Assembly (NCBI RefSeq): GCF_051401765.1
Contig: NW_027480530.1
Coordinates: forward strand, 1,302,001-1,366,000
DNA length: 64,000 bases
Reading direction: 5' to 3'
DNA from: Calliopsis andreniformis
Taxonomy: Eukaryota > Arthropoda > Insecta > Hymenoptera > Andrenidae
Notes under the pieces: generated by a model
Seen by the model: only the letters and a program-made list of their open reading frames with translations
The model's database searches: none
Told to the model about the DNA's origin: nothing
Made by a program: the position numbers and the translations under genes
Shown here: positions 41,565-55,079 of the stretch, one piece after another
How positions within the stretch are numbered: the stretch's first letter is position 1
How the letters are laid out: each line of letters begins with the position of its first letter

Positions 41565-42774
41565 GCTGCTGACACTGACACTGCTGCTGCTCCTGAGCAT
41601 GCGCCTGATGCTGCTCCTGACACTGACACTGATCCTGACACTGCTCCTGACACTGACACTGCTCCTGGCACTGCTCCTGACACTGATGCTGACACTGCTC
41701 ATGACTGTGACACTGACACTGACACTGCTCCCGTCACAGACACTGACACTGATCCTGACACTGACACTGCTCCTGTGCCTAACACTTGTCCTGAGGCTGC
41801 TTCTGACACTGGCTGGTCCTGACACTGCTCCTGACATTGCTCCTGACATTGCCGCTGGTCCTGACGCTGCTCCAGACACTGCAACTGACACTGGCACTGC
41901 CCCCGTCACTGATCCTGACACTGACCCTGCTCCTGACACAGCTTCTGACACTGACACTGCTCCTGACACTGCTCCTGACACTGACACTGCTCCTGGCACT
42001 GCTCCTGACACTGACGCTGCTCCTGATGCTGTATCTGACACTGCTCCTGACACTGACACTGCTCATGGCACAGCTCCTGTCACTGCTCCTGACACTGACA
42101 CTCCTCCTGACACTGACACTGCTCCTGACACTGCACCTGACACTGCTCCTGACACTGTCACTGCTGCTACCACTGCTCCTGACACTGACGCTGCTGCTGA
42201 TCCTGACAATGCTCCTGACAGTGCTCCTGACACTGACGCTGACACTGCTGATGACAGTGACACTGACACTGACACTGCTCCTGTCGCTGACACTGCTCCT
42301 CAGACTGCTCTTCACACTGACACTGCTTCTGACACTGCTACGGACACAGACACTGCTGCTGATACTGATAATGCTCCTGAAACTGCTCCTGACACTGACA
42401 CTGCTCCTGACACAGCTCGTGACACTTCTCCTGACACTGCTCCCTACACTGACACTGCTCCATGACACTGCTCCTGACACAGCTCCTGAAACTGACCCTG
42501 CTTCTGACACTGCTCCTGACACTGCTCTAGACACTGACACTGCTCCTGACACATCTACTGTCACTGAGACTGCTCCTGACACTGCTCGTGACACAACTCC
42601 TGACACTGACACTGCTCCTGAACCTGACACTGCTCCTGACACTGCTCCGGAGACTGACACTGACACTGCTCCTGAAACTACTTCTGACACAGCTCCTGAC
42701 GATGACACTGCTCCTGACACTGCTTCTGACACTGACACTGCTCCTGACACAGCTCCTGACACAGCTCCTGACAC
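41032..42774 (+). repeat. Block copied at 49,454-51,214
   Basis: The offset is 8,422 at the left edge and 8,440 after one extra 18-base unit in the downstream copy near 49,600. Both copies hold a class B site (41,822 and 50,262) followed 640 bases later by a class A site (42,462 and 50,902). Both also share GTGCCTAAC, GTCGCTGAC and GCTCTAGAC variants. The downstream copy contains the last phase-shift marker in the window, so this duplication straddles the boundary with Domain II. Confidence 0.87.
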
Positions 42775-44740
42775 TGACACTGCTCCTGAACCTGACACTG
42801 CTCCTGACACTGCTCCAGACACTGACACTGACACTGCTCCTGAAACTACTTCTGACACAGCTCGTGACGACGACACTGCTCCTGACACTGCTTCTGACAC
42901 TGACACTGCTCCTGACACTGCTCTTGACACTGCTCCTGACACCGACACTGCTCCTGCCACTGCTCCTGTCACTGCTCCTGACCCTGCTCCTGACACTGAC
43001 ACTGCTCCTGGCACTGCTCCTGACACTGCTCCTGATACTGACCCTGCTCCTGACACTGCTCCTGACACTGACACTGCTGCTGATCCTGACAATGCTCCTG
43101 ACACTGCTCCTGACACTGACGCTCACACTGCTCATGACTGTGACACTGACACTGACACTGCTCCCGTCACAGACTCTGATACTGCTCCTGTGTCTGACAC
43201 TTGTCCTGAGACTGCTTCTGGCACTTGCTGGTACTGAAACTGCTCCTGACATTGCGCCTGACATTGAAGCTGGTCCTGACACAGACACTGCACCTGGTAC
43301 TGACACTGACACTGCTCCTGACACAGCTCGTGACGGTGACACTGCTCCTGCCACTGATCCTGACACGGCTGCTCACACTGACACTGCTCCTGACACTGGC
43401 ACTGGTCCTGACACTGCTCCTGACACTGACACTGCTCCTGACACTGCTCCTGACACTGCTCGTGACACAGACACTGCTCCTGACACTGCTCCTGACACTG
43501 ACACTGCTGCTGATCCTGACAATGCTCCTGACACTGCTCCTGACACTGACGCTCACACTGCTCATGACTGTGACACTGACACTGACAATGCTCCTGTCAC
43601 TGCTCCTGACACTGCTCCTGAAACTGACACTGCTCCTGATACTGACACTCTCACTGCTACTGACGCTGCTCCTGACGCTGACACTGCTCCTGACACTGCT
43701 CCAGACACTGACACTGCTCCTGACACTGACACTACACCTCAAACTGCTCATGACACTGACGCTGCTCCTGACACAGACACTGCTGCTGATACTGACAATG
43801 CTCCTGTCACTGCTCCTGTCACAGACACTGCTCCGAACAATGCTCCTGACACTGACACTGCTCTTGTCACAGACACTGGTGCTGACACTGCTTCTGACAC
43901 TGGCACTGGTCCTGACACTGCCCCTGACTCTGACACTGCTCCTGTCACTGACACTGGCCCTGACACTGCTTCTGACACTGTCACTGGTCCTGACACTGCC
44001 CTTGACACTGACACTGCTCCTGATACTGACACTGACACTGCTGCTGACACAGCTACTGACACTGACACTGCTCCTGACACTGCTCCTGACACAGACACTG
44101 CTACTGATCCTGAGAATTCTCCTGACACTGCTCCTGACACTGACACTGACACGGATCCTGACACTGACACTGCTCCTGACGCTGCTTCAGACAATGCAAC
44201 TGACACTGGCACGGCTCCTCACACTGCTCCTGACACTGACACTGCTCCTGACACTGCTCCTGACACTGACACTGCACCTGACACTGCTCCTGGCATTGAC
44301 ACTGGTCCTGACACTGCACCTGAAGCAGACTCTGATCCTCACACAGCTCCTGACACTGACACTGCTCCTCACGCTGCTCCTGACACTCACACTGCTACTG
44401 ACACTGACACTGCTCCTGACACTGCTCGCGACATTGCTCCAGACACTGAAACTGCTCCTGAGACAGCTCGTGACACTGACACTGCTCCTGCCACTGTTCC
44501 TGACACTGCTGCTCACACTGACGCTGCTCCTGACACTGGCACTGGTCCTGACAATGCTCCTGACACTGACACTGCTCCTGACACTGCTCCTGACACTGCT
44601 GCTGACACTGACACTGCTTGTGACACTACTCCTGAAACTGACACTACTCCTCGAACAGCTCCTGACACAGCTCCTGACACTGATACTGCTCCTGACACTG
44701 ACACTCACACTGCTCATGACTGTGACACTGACAGTGACAC

Positions 44741-46343
44741 TGCTCCCGACACAGACACTGACACTGCTCCTGTGTCTGACACTTGTCCTGAGACTGCTCC
44801 TAGCACTTGCTGGTCCTGAAACTGCTCCTGACATTGCTCCTGACATTGCCGCTGGTCCTGACACAGACACTGCACCTGGTACTGACACTGACACTGCTCC
44901 TGACACTGTCACTGCTCCTGACGCTGCTCCAGAGACTGCAACTGACACTGGCACTGCCCCTGACACTGATCCTGACACTGACCCTGCTCCTGACACAGCT
45001 TCTGACACTGACACTGCTCCTGACACTGCTCCTGACACAGACACTTCTGCTGATGCTGACAATGCTCCTGTCACTGCTTCTGACACTGCTCCTGATACTG
45101 ACACTCTCGCTGCTACTGACACTGCTCCTGACACTGACACTGCTCCTGACACTGGTCCAGACACTCCTCCTGACGCTGACACTGCTCCTGACACAGCTCC
45201 TGGCACTGACACTGCTCCTGACACTGACACTACACCTGACTGTGCTCCTGACACTGCTCCTGACACTGCTCCTGACACTGCTCCGGAGACTGACACTGAC
45301 ACTGCTCCTGAAACTACTTCTGACACAGCTCCTGACGATGACACTGCTCCTGACACTGCTTCTGACACTGACACTGCTCCTGACACAGCTCCTGACACAG
45401 CTCCTGACACTGACACTGCTCATGACACTGACACTGCTCCTGACACTGCTCCTGACACTGACACTGCTGCTGATCCTGACACTGACACTGCTGCTGACAC
45501 AGCTACTGACACTGACACTGCTCCTGACACTGCTCCTGACACAGACACTGCTCCTGGCACTGCTCCTGACACTGACACTGCTCCTGACACTGCTCCTGAC
45601 ACAGCTCCTGACACCGACACTGCTCCTGCCACTGCTCCTGTCACTGCTCCTGACACTGCTCCTGTCACTGACCCTGCTCCTGACACTGCTCCTGACACTG
45701 ACACTGCCCCTGGCACTGCTCCTGGCACTGCTCCTGACACTGACACTGCTCCTGAAACTGACACTGCTGCTGATCCTGACAATGCTCCTGACACTGCTCC
45801 TGACACAGACGCTCACACTGCTCATGACTGTGACACTGACACTGACACTGCTCCCGTCACAGACACTGACACTGCTCCTGTGTCTGACACTTGTCCTGAG
45901 ACTGCTCCTGGCACTTGCTGGTCCTGAAACTGCTCCTGACATTGCTCCTGACATTGCCGCTGGTCCTGACACAGACACTGCACCTGGTACTGACACAGAC
46001 ACTGCTCCTGACACTGTCACTGCTGCTGACGCTGCTCCAGACACTGCAACTGACACTGGCACTGCCCCTGACACTGATCCTGACACTGACCCTGCTCCTG
46101 ACACAGTTTCTGACACTGACACTGCTCCTGACACTGCTCCTGACACAGACACTTCTGCTGATACTGACAATGCTCCTGTCACTGCTTCTGACACTGCTCC
46201 TGATACTGACACTCTCAGTGCTACTGACACTGCTCCTGACACTGACACTGCTCCTGACACTGCTCCAGACACTCCTCCTGACACTGACACTGCTCCTGAC
46301 ACAGCTCCTTGCACTGACACTGCTCCTGACACTGACACTACAC
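44741..46343 (+). repeat. Direct repeat of about 0.5 kb, offset 1,108
   Basis: About 44,741-45,235 matches about 45,849-46,343, including the class C sites at 44,819 and 45,927. The two copies diverge at ACTACACCTGACTGT in the first and ACTACACCTCAAA in the second. A third related class C context lies at 43,237. Just downstream, about 46,330-46,855 resembles about 18,575-19,110, which shows another long-distance mosaic exchange. Confidence 0.8.
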
Positions 46344-49300
46344 CTCAAACTGCTCCTGACACTCCTCCTGACACTGACACTGCTCCTGGATCTGCTCCTG
46401 ACACTGACGCTGCTCCAGATGCTGACACTGTCACTGCTCCTGTCACTGCTCCTGACGCTGCTCCTGACACTGCTCCTGACACAGGCACTGCACCTGGTAC
46501 TGATACTGACACTGCTCCTGACTCAGGCACTGTTTCTGGTACTGACGCTGACACTGCTACTGACACTGCCACTGCTCCTGACGCTGCTCCAGACACTGCA
46601 ACTGACACTGGCACGGCTCCTCACACTGCTCCTGACACTGACACTGCTCCTGACACTGCTCCTGGCACTGCTCCTGACACTGACACTGCTGCTGATCCTG
46701 ACAATGCTCCTGACACTGCTCCTGACACTGATGCTGACACTGCTCATGACTGTGACACTGACACTGACACTGCTCCCGTCACAGACACAGACACTGATCC
46801 TGACACTGACACTGCTCCTGTGTCTAACACTTGTCCTGAGACTGCTTCTGACACTGGCTGCTCCTGACACTGCTCCTGACATTGCTCCTGACATTGCCGC
46901 TGGTCCTGACACAGACACTGCACCTGGTACTGACACTGACACTGCTCCTGACACTGTCACTGCTCCTGACGCTCCTCCAGACACTGCAACTGACACTGGC
47001 ACTGCCCCCGTCACTGATCCTGACACTGACCCTGCTCCTGACACAGCTTCTGACACTGACACTGCTCCTGACACTGCTCCTGACACTGACACGGCTCCTG
47101 GCACTGCTCCTGACACTGTCACTGCTACTACCACTGCTCCTGACACTGACGCTGCTGTTGATCCTGACAATGCTCCTGACAGTGCTCCTGACACTGACGC
47201 TCACACTGCTGATGACAGTGACACTGACACTGACACTGCTCCTGTCACTGACACTGCTCCTCACACTGCTCTTCACACAGACACTGCTCCTGACACTGCT
47301 ACTGACACAGACACGTCTGCTGATACTGATAGTGCGCCTGAAACTGCTCCTGACCCTGACACGGCTGCTCACACTGCTCCTGATACTGACATTGCTCCTG
47401 ACACTGGTCCTGACACAGACACTGCTGCTGATGCTGACAATGCTCCTGACACTGCTCCTGACACAGACACTGCTCCGAACAATGCTCCTGACACTGACAC
47501 TGCTCCTGTCACAGGCACTGGTCCTGACACTGCTTCTCACACTGGCGCTGGTCCTGACACTGCTCCTGACACTGACACTGCTCCTGACACTGACACTGAC
47601 ACTGCTCCTGACACTGCTACTGACACTGACACTGCTCCTGACACTGCCCGCGACATTTCTCCAGACACTGACACTGCTCCTGAGACAGCTCGTGACACTG
47701 ACACTGCTCCTGCCACTGTTCCTGACACTGCTGCTCACACTGACACTGCTCCTGACACTGACACTGCTCCTGCCACTGCTCCTGACACAGCTCCTGACAC
47801 TGCTCCTGACACTGCTCCTGACACTGCTCCTGACACTGGCACTGCTCCTGACACTGCTCCTGACACTGACACTGCTCCTGACACTGCTCCTGACACTGAC
47901 ACTGCTGCTGATCCTGACGCTGATACTGCTCCTGTGTCTGACACTTGTCCTGACACTGCTCCTGACACTGCTCGCGACATTGCTCCAGACACTGACACTG
48001 CTCATGACACAGCTCGTCACACTGCTGCTGACACTGACACTGCTTGTGGAACTGCTCCTGAAACTGACACTGCTCCTCACACAGCTCCTGACACTGGCAC
48101 TGCTCTTGGCACTGCTCCTGACACTGACACTGCTCCTGACACTGATACTGCTGCTGATCCTGACAAAGCTGCTGACACTGCTACTGACACTGCTCGTGAC
48201 GTTGCTCCAGACACTGACACTGCTCCTGACACAGCACGTGACGGTGACACTGCTCCTGCCACTGTTCCTGACACGGCTGCTCACACTGACACTGCTCCTG
48301 ACACCGGCACTGGTCCTGACACTGCTCCTGACACTGACACTGCTCCTGACACTGCTCCTGACACTGCTCGTGACACAGACAATGCTCCTGACAATGCTCC
48401 TGACACTGACACAGCTCCTCACACAGCTCCTGACACTGACACTGCTCCTGATGCTGACACTGTCACCGCTCCTGGCACTGCTCCTGACGCTGCTCCTGAC
48501 ACTGCTCCTGACACAGGCACTGCACCTGGTACTGACACTGACACTGCTCCTGACACAGGCACTGTTTCTGGTACTGACACTGACACTGCTACTGACACTG
48601 CCACTGCTCCTGACGCTGCTCCAGTCACTGCAACTGACACTGGCTCGGCTCCTCACGCTGCTCCTGACACTGACACTGCTCCTGACACTGCTCCTGACAC
48701 TGACACTGCACCTGACACTGCTCCTGGCACTGCCACTGGTCCTGTCACAGCTCCTGAAACTGACACTGGTCCTCACACTGCTCCTGACAGTGACACTGCT
48801 CCTCACGCTGGTCCTGACAATGATACTGCCCCTGAGACTGCTCCTGACACTGACGCTGCTCCTGGCACTGCTCCTGGCACTGACACTGCTCCTGATGCTG
48901 ACACTGACACCGCTCCTGATGCTGACACTGACACTGCTCCTGACACCGACACTGTTCCTGTCACTGCTCCTGACGCTGGCACTGCTCCTGACACTGACAC
49001 AGCTCCTGACACTGCACCTGACACTGCTCCTGACACTGTCACTGCTGCTACCACTGCTCCTGACACTGACGCTGCTGCTGATCCTGACAATGCTCCTGAC
49101 AGTGCTCCTGACACTGACGCTGACACTGCTGATGACAGTGACACTGACACTGACACTGCTCCTGTCACTGACACTGCTCCTCAGACTGCTCTTCACACTG
49201 ACACTGCTCCTGACACTGCTACTGACACAGACACTGCTGCTGATACTGATAATGCTCCTGAAACTGCTCCTGACACTGCCACTGCTCCTGAAACAGCTCG

Positions 49301-52300
49301 TGACACTTCTCCTGACATTGCTCCCTACACTGACACTGCTCCATGACACTGCTCCTGACACAGCTCCTGAAACTGACCCTGCTCCTGACACTGCTCCTGA
49401 CACTGCTCCAGACACTGACACTGCTCCTGACACAGCTACTGTCACTCACACGGCTCCTGACACTGCTCCTGACACTGACACTGACGCGGATCCTGACACT
49501 GACACTGCTCCTGACGCTGCTTCAGACAATGCAACTGACACTGGCAAGGCTCCTCACGCTGCTCCTGACACTGACACTGCTGCTGACGCTGCTCCTGACA
49601 GTGACACTGCACCTGACACTGCTCCTGGCTTTGACACTGGTCCCGACACTGCTCCTGAAACAGACACTGATCCTCACACAGCTCCTGACACTGACACTGC
49701 TCCTCACGCTGCTCCTGACACTCACACTGCTACTGACACTGACACTGCTCCTGACACTGCTCGCAACATTGCTCCAGACACTGACACTGCTCCTGAGACA
49801 GCTCGTGACACTGGCACTGCTCCTGCCACTGTTCCTGACACTGCTGCTCACACTGACACTGCTCCTGACACTGGCACTGGTCCTGACAATGCTCCTGACA
49901 CTGACAGTGCTCCTCACACTGCTCCTGACACTGCTGCTGACACTGACGCTGTTTGCGACACTGCTCCTGAAACTGACACTGCTCCTCGAACAGCTCCTGA
50001 CACTGCTGCTGACACTGACACTGCTGCTGCTCCTGAGCATGCGCCTGATGCTGCTCCTGACACTGACACTGATCCTGACACTGCTCCTGACACTGACACT
50101 GCTCCTGGCACTGCTCCTGACACTGATGCTGACACTGCTCATGACTGTGACACTGACACTGACACTGCTCCCGTCACAGACACTGACACTGATCCTGACA
50201 CTGACACTGCTCCTGTGCCTAACACTTGTCCTGAGGCTGCTTCTGACACTGGCTGGTCCTGACACTGCTCCTGACATTGCTCCTGACATTGCCGCTGGTC
50301 CTGACGCTGCTCCAGACACTGCAACTGACACTGGCACTGCCCCCGTCACTGATCCTGACACTGACCCTGCTCCTGACACAGCTTCTGACACTGACACTGC
50401 TCCTGACACTGCTCCTGACACTGACACTGCTCCTGGCACTGCTCCTGACACTGACGCTGCTCCTGATGCTGTATCTGACACTGCTCCTGACACTGACACT
50501 GCTCATGGCACAGCTCCTGTCACTGCTCCTGACACTGACACTCCTCCTGACACTGACACTGCTCCTGACACTGCACCTGACACTGCTCCTGACACTGTCA
50601 CTGCTGCTACCACTGCTCCTGACACTGACGCTGCTGCTGATCCTGACAATGCTCCTGACAGTGCTCCTGACACTGACGCTGACACTGCTGATGACAGTGA
50701 CACTGACACTGACACTGCTCCTGTCGCTGACACTGCTCCTCAGACTGCTCTTCACACTGACACTGCTTCTGACACTGCTACTGACACAGACACTGCTGCT
50801 GATACTGATAATGCTCCTGAAACTGCTCCTGACACTGACACTGCTCCTGACACAGCTCGTGACAATTCTCCTGACACTGCTCCCTACACTGACACTGCTC
50901 CATGACACTGCTCCTGACACAGCTCGTGAAACTGACCCTGCTTCTGACACTGCTCCTGACACTGCTCTAGACACTGACACTGCTCCTGACACATCTACTG
51001 TCACTGAGACTGCTCCTGACACTGCTCGTGACACAACTCCTGACACTGACACTGCTCCTGAACCTGACACTGCTCCTGACACTGCTCCGGAGACTGACAC
51101 TGACACTGCTCCTGAAACTACTTCTGACACAGCTCCTGACGATGACACTGCTCCTGACACTGCTTCAGACACTGACACTGCTCCTGACACAGCTCCTGAC
51201 ACAGCTCCTGACACAGCTCCTGACACTGACACTGCTCCTGACACTGACACTGCTCCTGACACTGCTCCTGACACTGACACTGCTGCTGATCCTGACACTG
51301 ACACTGCTGCTGACACAGCTACTGACACTGACACTGCTCCTGACACTGCTCCTGACACAGACACTGCTACTGATCCGGAGAATTCTCCTGACACTGCTCC
51401 TGACACTGACACTGACACGGATCCTGACACTGACACTGCTCCTGACGCTGCTTCAGACAATGCAACTGACACTGGCACGGCTCCTCACACTGCTCCTGAC
51501 ACTGACACTGCTCCTGACACTGCTCCTGACACTGACACTGCACCTGACACTGCTCCTGGCATTGACACTGGTCCTGACACTGCTCCTGAAGCAGACACTG
51601 ATCCGCACACAGCTCCTGACACTGACACTGCTCCTCACGCTGCTCCTGACACTCACACTGCTACTGACACTGACACTGCTCCTGACACTACTCGCGACAT
51701 TGCTCCAGACACTGACACTGCTCCTGACAAAGCTCCTGACACTGACACTGCTCCTGACACTGCTCCTGACACTGCTGCTGACACTGACACTGCTTGTGAC
51801 ACTACTCCTGAAACTGACACTGCTCCTCGAACAGCTCCTGACACTGCTGCTGATCCTGAGCATGCGCCTGATGCTGCTCCTGACACTGACACTGATCCTG
51901 ACACTGCTCCTGACACTGACACTGCTCCTGGCACTGCTCCTGACACTGACACTGCTCCTGACACTGCTCCTGACACAGCTCCTGACACCGACACTGCTCC
52001 TGCCACTGCTCCTGACATTGCCGCTGTTCCTGACACAGACACTGCACCTGGCACTGACACTGACACTGCTCCTGACACTGTCACTGCTCCTGACGCTGCT
52101 CCAGACACTGACACTGCTCGTCACACTGCTCCTGACTCTGACACTGCACCTGAGAATGCTTCTGACACTCACGCTGCACCTGACACTGCTCCTGACACTG
52201 CACCTGACACTGCTCCTGACACAGACACTGCACCTGATACTGGCACTGACACTGCTCCTGACACTGACACTGGTCCTGTCACTGACACTGCTCCTCAAAC

Positions 52301-52720
52301 TGCTCCTGACACCGACACTTGTCCTGACACTGCTCCTGAATCTGACACATGTCCTGGCACTGCTCCTGACACTGACACTGCTCCTGACACTGCTCCTGAC
52401 ACTGACAGTGCTCCTGACACTGCTCCTGACACTGACACTGACACACCTCCTGGCACTGCTCCTGACACTTACACAGGTCCTGTCACTGACACTGCTCCTC
52501 ACACTGCTCCTGACACTGACACTGCTCCTCACACTGCTCCTGACACTGACACTGCACCTGAGAATGCTCCTGACACTGACGCTGCACCTGGCACTGCTCC
52601 TTTCACTGCTCCTTACACTGACCCTGACACTGCTCCTGACACTGACACTGCTCCTGACACTGACACTGCTCCAGACACTGCTCCTGACACTGCTCCTGAC
52701 ACTCACACTGCTCCTGACAC

Positions 52721-52888
52721 TACTCCTGAAATAGCTGCTGTCACTGACACTTCTCCTGTCACTGCTCCTGACACAGGCACTGCTGGTGATCCTGGCAATG
52801 CTCCCTACACAGCTCCTGACATTGGCACTGGTCCTGACTCTGCTCCTGACACTGACACTGCCACTGACACTGCCCCTGAAGCTGCTCC
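52721..52888 (+). repeat. Short segment related to 55,985-56,152
   Basis: Offset 3,264. Both copies contain TACTCCTGAAATAGC, GCTGGTGATCCTGGC and GCTCCCTACACAGC, which are rare elsewhere in Domain II. The GAAATAG variant gives a TAG in the Leu-Leu-Leu-Thr frame in both. A related set of CCTAACACAGACACTGC segments starts at 53,469, 57,111, 58,557 and 62,439 and marks another higher-order module. Confidence 0.8.
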
Positions 52889-53735
52889 TGACACTGCTCC
52901 TGGCACTGACACTGCTCCTGACACTGACGCTGGTCCTGTCACTGACACTGCTCCTCACACAGCTCCTGACACCGACACTGGTCCTGTCACTTACCCTGCT
53001 CCTCACACTGCTCCGGACACCGACACTTGTCCTGACACTGCTCCTGAATCTGACACTGGTCCTGACACTGCTCCTGACACTGACACTGCTCCTCACACTG
53101 CTCCTGTCACTGACACTGCACCTGAGAATGCTCCTGACACTGACGCTGCACCTGACACTGCTCCTGTCACTGCTCCTGACACTGACACTGACACTGCTCC
53201 TGACACTGACACTGCTCCAGACACTGCTCCTGACACTGCTCCTGACACTGACACTGCTCCTGACACTGCTCCTGACACTGACACTGCTGCTGATCCTGAC
53301 AATGCTCCTGACACTGCTCCTGACACAGCTCCTGACACTGACACTGCTCCTGGCACTGACAGTGCTCCTGACACTGCTCCTGACATAGACACTGCTCCTG
53401 ACACTGCTCCTGACACTTACACTGCTCCTGACACTGCTCCTGACACTGACACTGCTGCTGACACTGCTCCTAACACAGACACTGCTGCTGGTACTGACAA
53501 TGCTCCTGACACGGCTCCTGACACAGACACTGCTCCTGACACTGCTCCCGACACTGACACTGCTCGTGATACTGCTCCTGACACTGGTCCTGACACTGAC
53601 GCTTGTCCTGACACTGCTCCTCAAACTGACACAGGTCCTGACACTGATCCTGACACAGACACTGCTCCTCACACTGCTCCTGACTCTGACACTGCACCTG
53701 AGAATGCTCCTGACACTGACGCTGCACCCGACACT

Positions 53736-54583
53736 GCACCTGACGCAGACACTGCTGCTGATACTGCTACTGACACTGCCCCTGACACTGCTCCTGACAC
53801 TGACACTGCTACTGACATAGGACCTGCTCCTGGCTCTGCTCCTGACACTGCTCCTGACACTGACCCTTCTGCGGACACTGTTCCTGACACTGCTCCAGAC
53901 ACTGCTCCTGACACAGCTCCTGTCACTGACACTGCTCCTGACACTGCTCCTGACACTGCTCCTGACACTGCTCCTGACGCTGCACGTGACACTCACACTT
54001 GTCCTGACACCGCTCCTGAAACTGACACTGGTCCTGACACTGCTCCTGACACTGACACTGCTCGTCACACTGCTCCTGACACTGACACTGCTCCTCACAC
54101 TGCTCCTGACACTGACACTGCACCTGAGAATGCTCCTGACACTGACGCTGCACCTGACACTGCTCCTGTCACTGCTCCTGACACTGACCCTGACACTGCT
54201 CCTGACACTGACACTGCTCCTGACACTGACACTGGTCCTGTCACTTACACTGCTCCTCACACTGCTCCTGACACCGACACTTGTTCTGACACTGCTCCTG
54301 AATATGACACTGGTCCTGACACTGCTCCTGACACTGACACTGCTCCTCACACTGCTGCTGACACTGACACTGCTCCTGACACTGCTCCAGACACTGACAC
54401 TGCTCCTGATACTGCTCCTGACACTGGTCCTGACACTGACGCTTGTCCTGACACTGCTCCTGAAACTGACACAGGTCCTGACACTGCTCCTGACACAGAC
54501 ACTGCTCCTCACACTGCTCCTGACTCTGACACTGCACCTGAGAAAGCTCCTGACACTGACGCTGCACCCGACACTGCTCCTGA
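53736..54583 (+). repeat. 0.85 kb segment related to 60,144-60,991
   Basis: Offset 6,408. The match starts at a GCACCTGACGCAGAC unit and spans the ACATAGGACC variant, the GACCCTTCTGC run, a cassette (54,120 and 60,528) and the ACTTGTTCTGAC variant. Differences such as GCGGAC against GCTGAC and GCTCCAGAC against GCTCCCGAC show moderate divergence. The offset is a multiple of six. Confidence 0.82.
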
Positions 54584-55079
54584 CGCTGGCACTGACACAC
54601 CTCCTGGCACTGCTCCTGACACTGACACAGGTCCTGTCACTGACACTGCTCCTCACACAGCTCCTGACACTGACACTGCTCCTGACACTGCTCGTGACAC
54701 TGACAGTGTTCCTGACACTGCTCCTGACACTGACACTGACACACCTCCTGGCACTGCTCCTGACACTGACACAGGTCCTGTCACTGACACTGCTCCTCAC
54801 ACAGCTCCTGACACTGACAGTGCTCCTCATACTGCTCCTGACACTGACACTGCACCTGAGAATGCTCCTGACACTGACGCTGCACCTGACACTGCTCCTG
54901 TCACTGCTCCTGACACTGACACTGACACTGCTCCTGACACTGACACTGCTCCTGACACTGACACTGCTCCAGACACTGCTCCTGACACTGCTCCAGACAC
55001 TGACACTGCTCCTGACACTGCTCCTGACACTGACACTGCTGCTGATCCTGACAATGCTCCTGACACTGCTCCTGACACA

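Larger units (their letters stand above)
8290..45927 (+). other. Class C phase-shift marker (CTTGCAGGTCC / CTTGCTGGTCC), 9 copies
   Basis: A 4-base remnant replaces a hexamer between TTGC and CCTGAA, a loss of two bases. The TGA ends at 8,313, 12,606, 15,783, 19,799, 28,640, 31,816, 43,237 (TGCTGGTAC variant), 44,819 and 45,927. Copies at 8.3, 12.6, 19.8 and 28.6 kb read GCAGGT; the others read GCTGGT. All are preceded by a GTGTCTGACACTTGTCC context and followed by AAACTGCTCCTGACATT or a close variant, so they share one origin. Confidence 0.9.
2521..50262 (+). other. Class B phase-shift marker (ACTGGCTGGTCC), 13 copies
   Basis: The usual ACTGGCACTGGTCC has lost two bases, giving ACTGGCTGGTCC. 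The resulting TGA ends at 2,535, 10,267, 14,393, 16,153, 19,122, 22,959, 25,365, 30,426, 32,186, 34,807, 41,822, 46,867 (a GGCTGCTCC variant) and 50,262. A TCTAACACTTGTCTTGAGG-type context precedes most copies. In five places (2.5, 16.2, 19.1, 32.2 and 34.8 kb) a class A site follows 274 bases after the TGA, which marks a shared higher-order module. Confidence 0.9.
1..50905 (+). repeat. Domain I: homogenised higher-order array with phase-shift markers
   Basis: This part of the array is built from long near-identical blocks and carries all 40 class A, B and C phase-shift markers plus two private 1-base deletions. Following the Leu-Leu-Leu-Thr frame from left to right, its position modulo three changes only at these 42 places, so every other length change is a multiple of three. 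Each marker puts a TGA into the Thr-Ala-Pro-Asp frame, so no frame of that type runs through the domain. Class A sites are typically 1-3 kb apart, which gives a loose higher-order period. The marker copies and block identity suggest recent amplification by unequal exchange and gene conversion. The right boundary is set at the last class A marker. Confidence 0.9.
2809..50905 (+). other. Class A phase-shift marker (CCATGAC), 18 copies
   Basis: An extra A turns the hexamer CCTGAC into CCATGAC, moving the repeat phase by one base. The ATG starts at 2,809, 5,240, 11,231, 13,348, 16,427 (here GCATGAC), 19,396, 22,526, 23,935, 24,914, 26,341, 29,382, 32,460, 35,081, 37,776, 40,213, 42,462, 49,343 and 50,902. 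Each site forms ATGA, in which the stop of the Thr-Ala-Pro-Asp frame overlaps an ATG of the Leu-Leu-Leu-Thr frame. The shared context (a CACAGCTCC unit follows) indicates a single founder insertion copied many times. Confidence 0.92.

Noticed and set aside
2809..50905. ATGA stop-start overlaps at class A sites as translational coupling in an operon
   Set aside because: The overlap results from one founder base insertion copied 18 times. There is no ribosome binding site, and the frames on both sides are repeat translations.
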